A stretch of DNA of 64,000 nt from Limnohabitans radicicola (GTDB lineage: Bacteria > Pseudomonadota > Gammaproteobacteria > Burkholderiales > Burkholderiaceae_C): assembly GCF_014837235.1 (NCBI RefSeq), contig NZ_JACYFT010000002.1:310001-374000 (forward strand), written 5' to 3'. The translations under genes and the position numbers were made by a program. The first letter of the stretch is position 1. Each line of letters opens with the position of its first letter. Positions 63,739 to 64,000 of the stretch are shown here, one piece after another. Under the pieces are notes generated by a model. The model did no database searches. It was not told the origin of the DNA and was given only the letters and a program-made list of their open reading frames with translations.

Positions 63739-64000
63739 TCAGTGCAATTGCGCTTCGAGCTCTGCCACGCGCTCGCGCAGGGCAAGGTTTTCGGCGGTCA
63801 GCGCGGCCACGCGCTCTTGCAGCTGGCGCACTTCGTCGCCCTGCGAGGCCTGGGCTTCTGGCGCATCTTCTTTGGCTGCTTTGCGGATGACTTCGCGGAC
63901 TTTTTTAGCCGCTTGTTTGAGCTCGTCCTTGCCGCCCAGAGCCGCTTGTTTTTGCTCTTCGGCGGGCAGTATGGCCACGGCAGCGGCGGCGTTGATGGAG
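63739..64000 (-). CDS. C-terminal part of a coiled-coil protein (start outside window)
   Basis: The frame is open from the window edge to a stop at 63739, giving 87 codons. The visible part has Ala/Lys-rich helices (LKQAAKKVREVIRKAAKED) and ends in a heptad-like coiled coil (VRQLQERVAALTAENLALRERVAELE, written here as residues near the end, split by heptads). I do not recognise the family. An in-frame GTG at 63978 could be a start of a 79-residue protein, but upstream codons remain open, so a longer protein is likelier. It is convergent with scoB. Confidence 0.55.
   Translation of the reverse strand, partial: SINAAAAVAILPAEEQKQAALGGKDELKQAAKKVREVIRKAAKEDAPEAQASQGDEVRQLQERVAALTAENLALRERVAELEAQLH

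Overview
The window is a gene-dense, GC-rich bacterial chromosome segment. Its gene content points to a betaproteobacterium of the order Burkholderiales, probably family Comamonadaceae. The indications are four Bug-type (TctC-like) solute receptors in one operon, tandem glycine riboswitches, a DctPQM transporter, a DUF2126/ATP-grasp/alpha-E gene set beside comEC, and a PAS-LuxR regulator beside a CoA transferase. This placement is inferred from gene families; no rRNA or other marker gene is present. I saw no insertion sequence, prophage, CRISPR array, tRNA or rRNA. The only typical mobile-type module is a vapBC toxin-antitoxin pair.

Bases 1-11300: a predicted peptide-amide-forming system lies on both sides of comEC. 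On the left, transcribed leftwards, are a transglutaminase-like DUF2126 protein and a fused circularly permuted ATP-grasp/alpha-E protein that runs off the edge. On the right are a separate ATP-grasp protein and a separate alpha-E protein. xthA (exonuclease III) follows in the opposite direction. Bases 11378-20773: nine tightly packed leftward genes encode four Bug receptors, an SMP-30 lactonase-like protein, a cyclase-family hydrolase, a D-2-hydroxyacid dehydrogenase, an RraA/HMG-aldolase-like protein and a PDC-hydrolase-like amidohydrolase. A divergent IclR regulator with clear palindromes between the two start codons probably controls them. The set looks like uptake and breakdown of an organic acid.

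Bases 20773-27071: one leftward operon runs DUF2069, FAD-linked oxidase, aldo/keto reductase, YkgJ-type Cys protein, thyA, folA, DUF4337, and ends at an intrinsic terminator. A YihY-family membrane protein is divergent. Bases 27118-30853: metY, an alpha/beta hydrolase, a cytochrome P450 and a DUF962/Mpo1 protein form an overlapping leftward operon. Bases 30968-38482: CBS protein, aroC, MFS transporter and hydrolase; aroQ on the other strand; then a five-gene operon (FrnE-like, DODA-like dioxygenase, DCC protein, FGE-like protein, SDR). Bases 38520-42410: a B12-type radical SAM protein, a small basic protein, a J-domain protein and a GNAT acetyltransferase.

Bases 42414-51722: gcvT-gcvH-gcvP are preceded by a tandem glycine riboswitch. 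dadA, directly downstream, has its own second tandem glycine riboswitch and a promoter. Upstream lies a TRAP transporter (dctP-dctQ-dctM) with an internal terminator. Glycine therefore probably controls both the cleavage system and the flavin dehydrogenase. Bases 51890-64000: ETF-ubiquinone oxidoreductase, SDR and thioesterase, a ferritin-like hydrolase with a divergent TetR regulator, two carboxymuconolactone-decarboxylase-like proteins, a nitroreductase, a double-length acyl-CoA dehydrogenase, vapBC, a PAS-LuxR regulator facing a 3-oxoacid CoA-transferase (two subunits), and the end of a coiled-coil protein. Fatty-acid and acyl-CoA metabolism dominates this end.

Only two stretches longer than 300 bases lack a gene (43701-44019 and 48549-48862), and each holds a glycine riboswitch.
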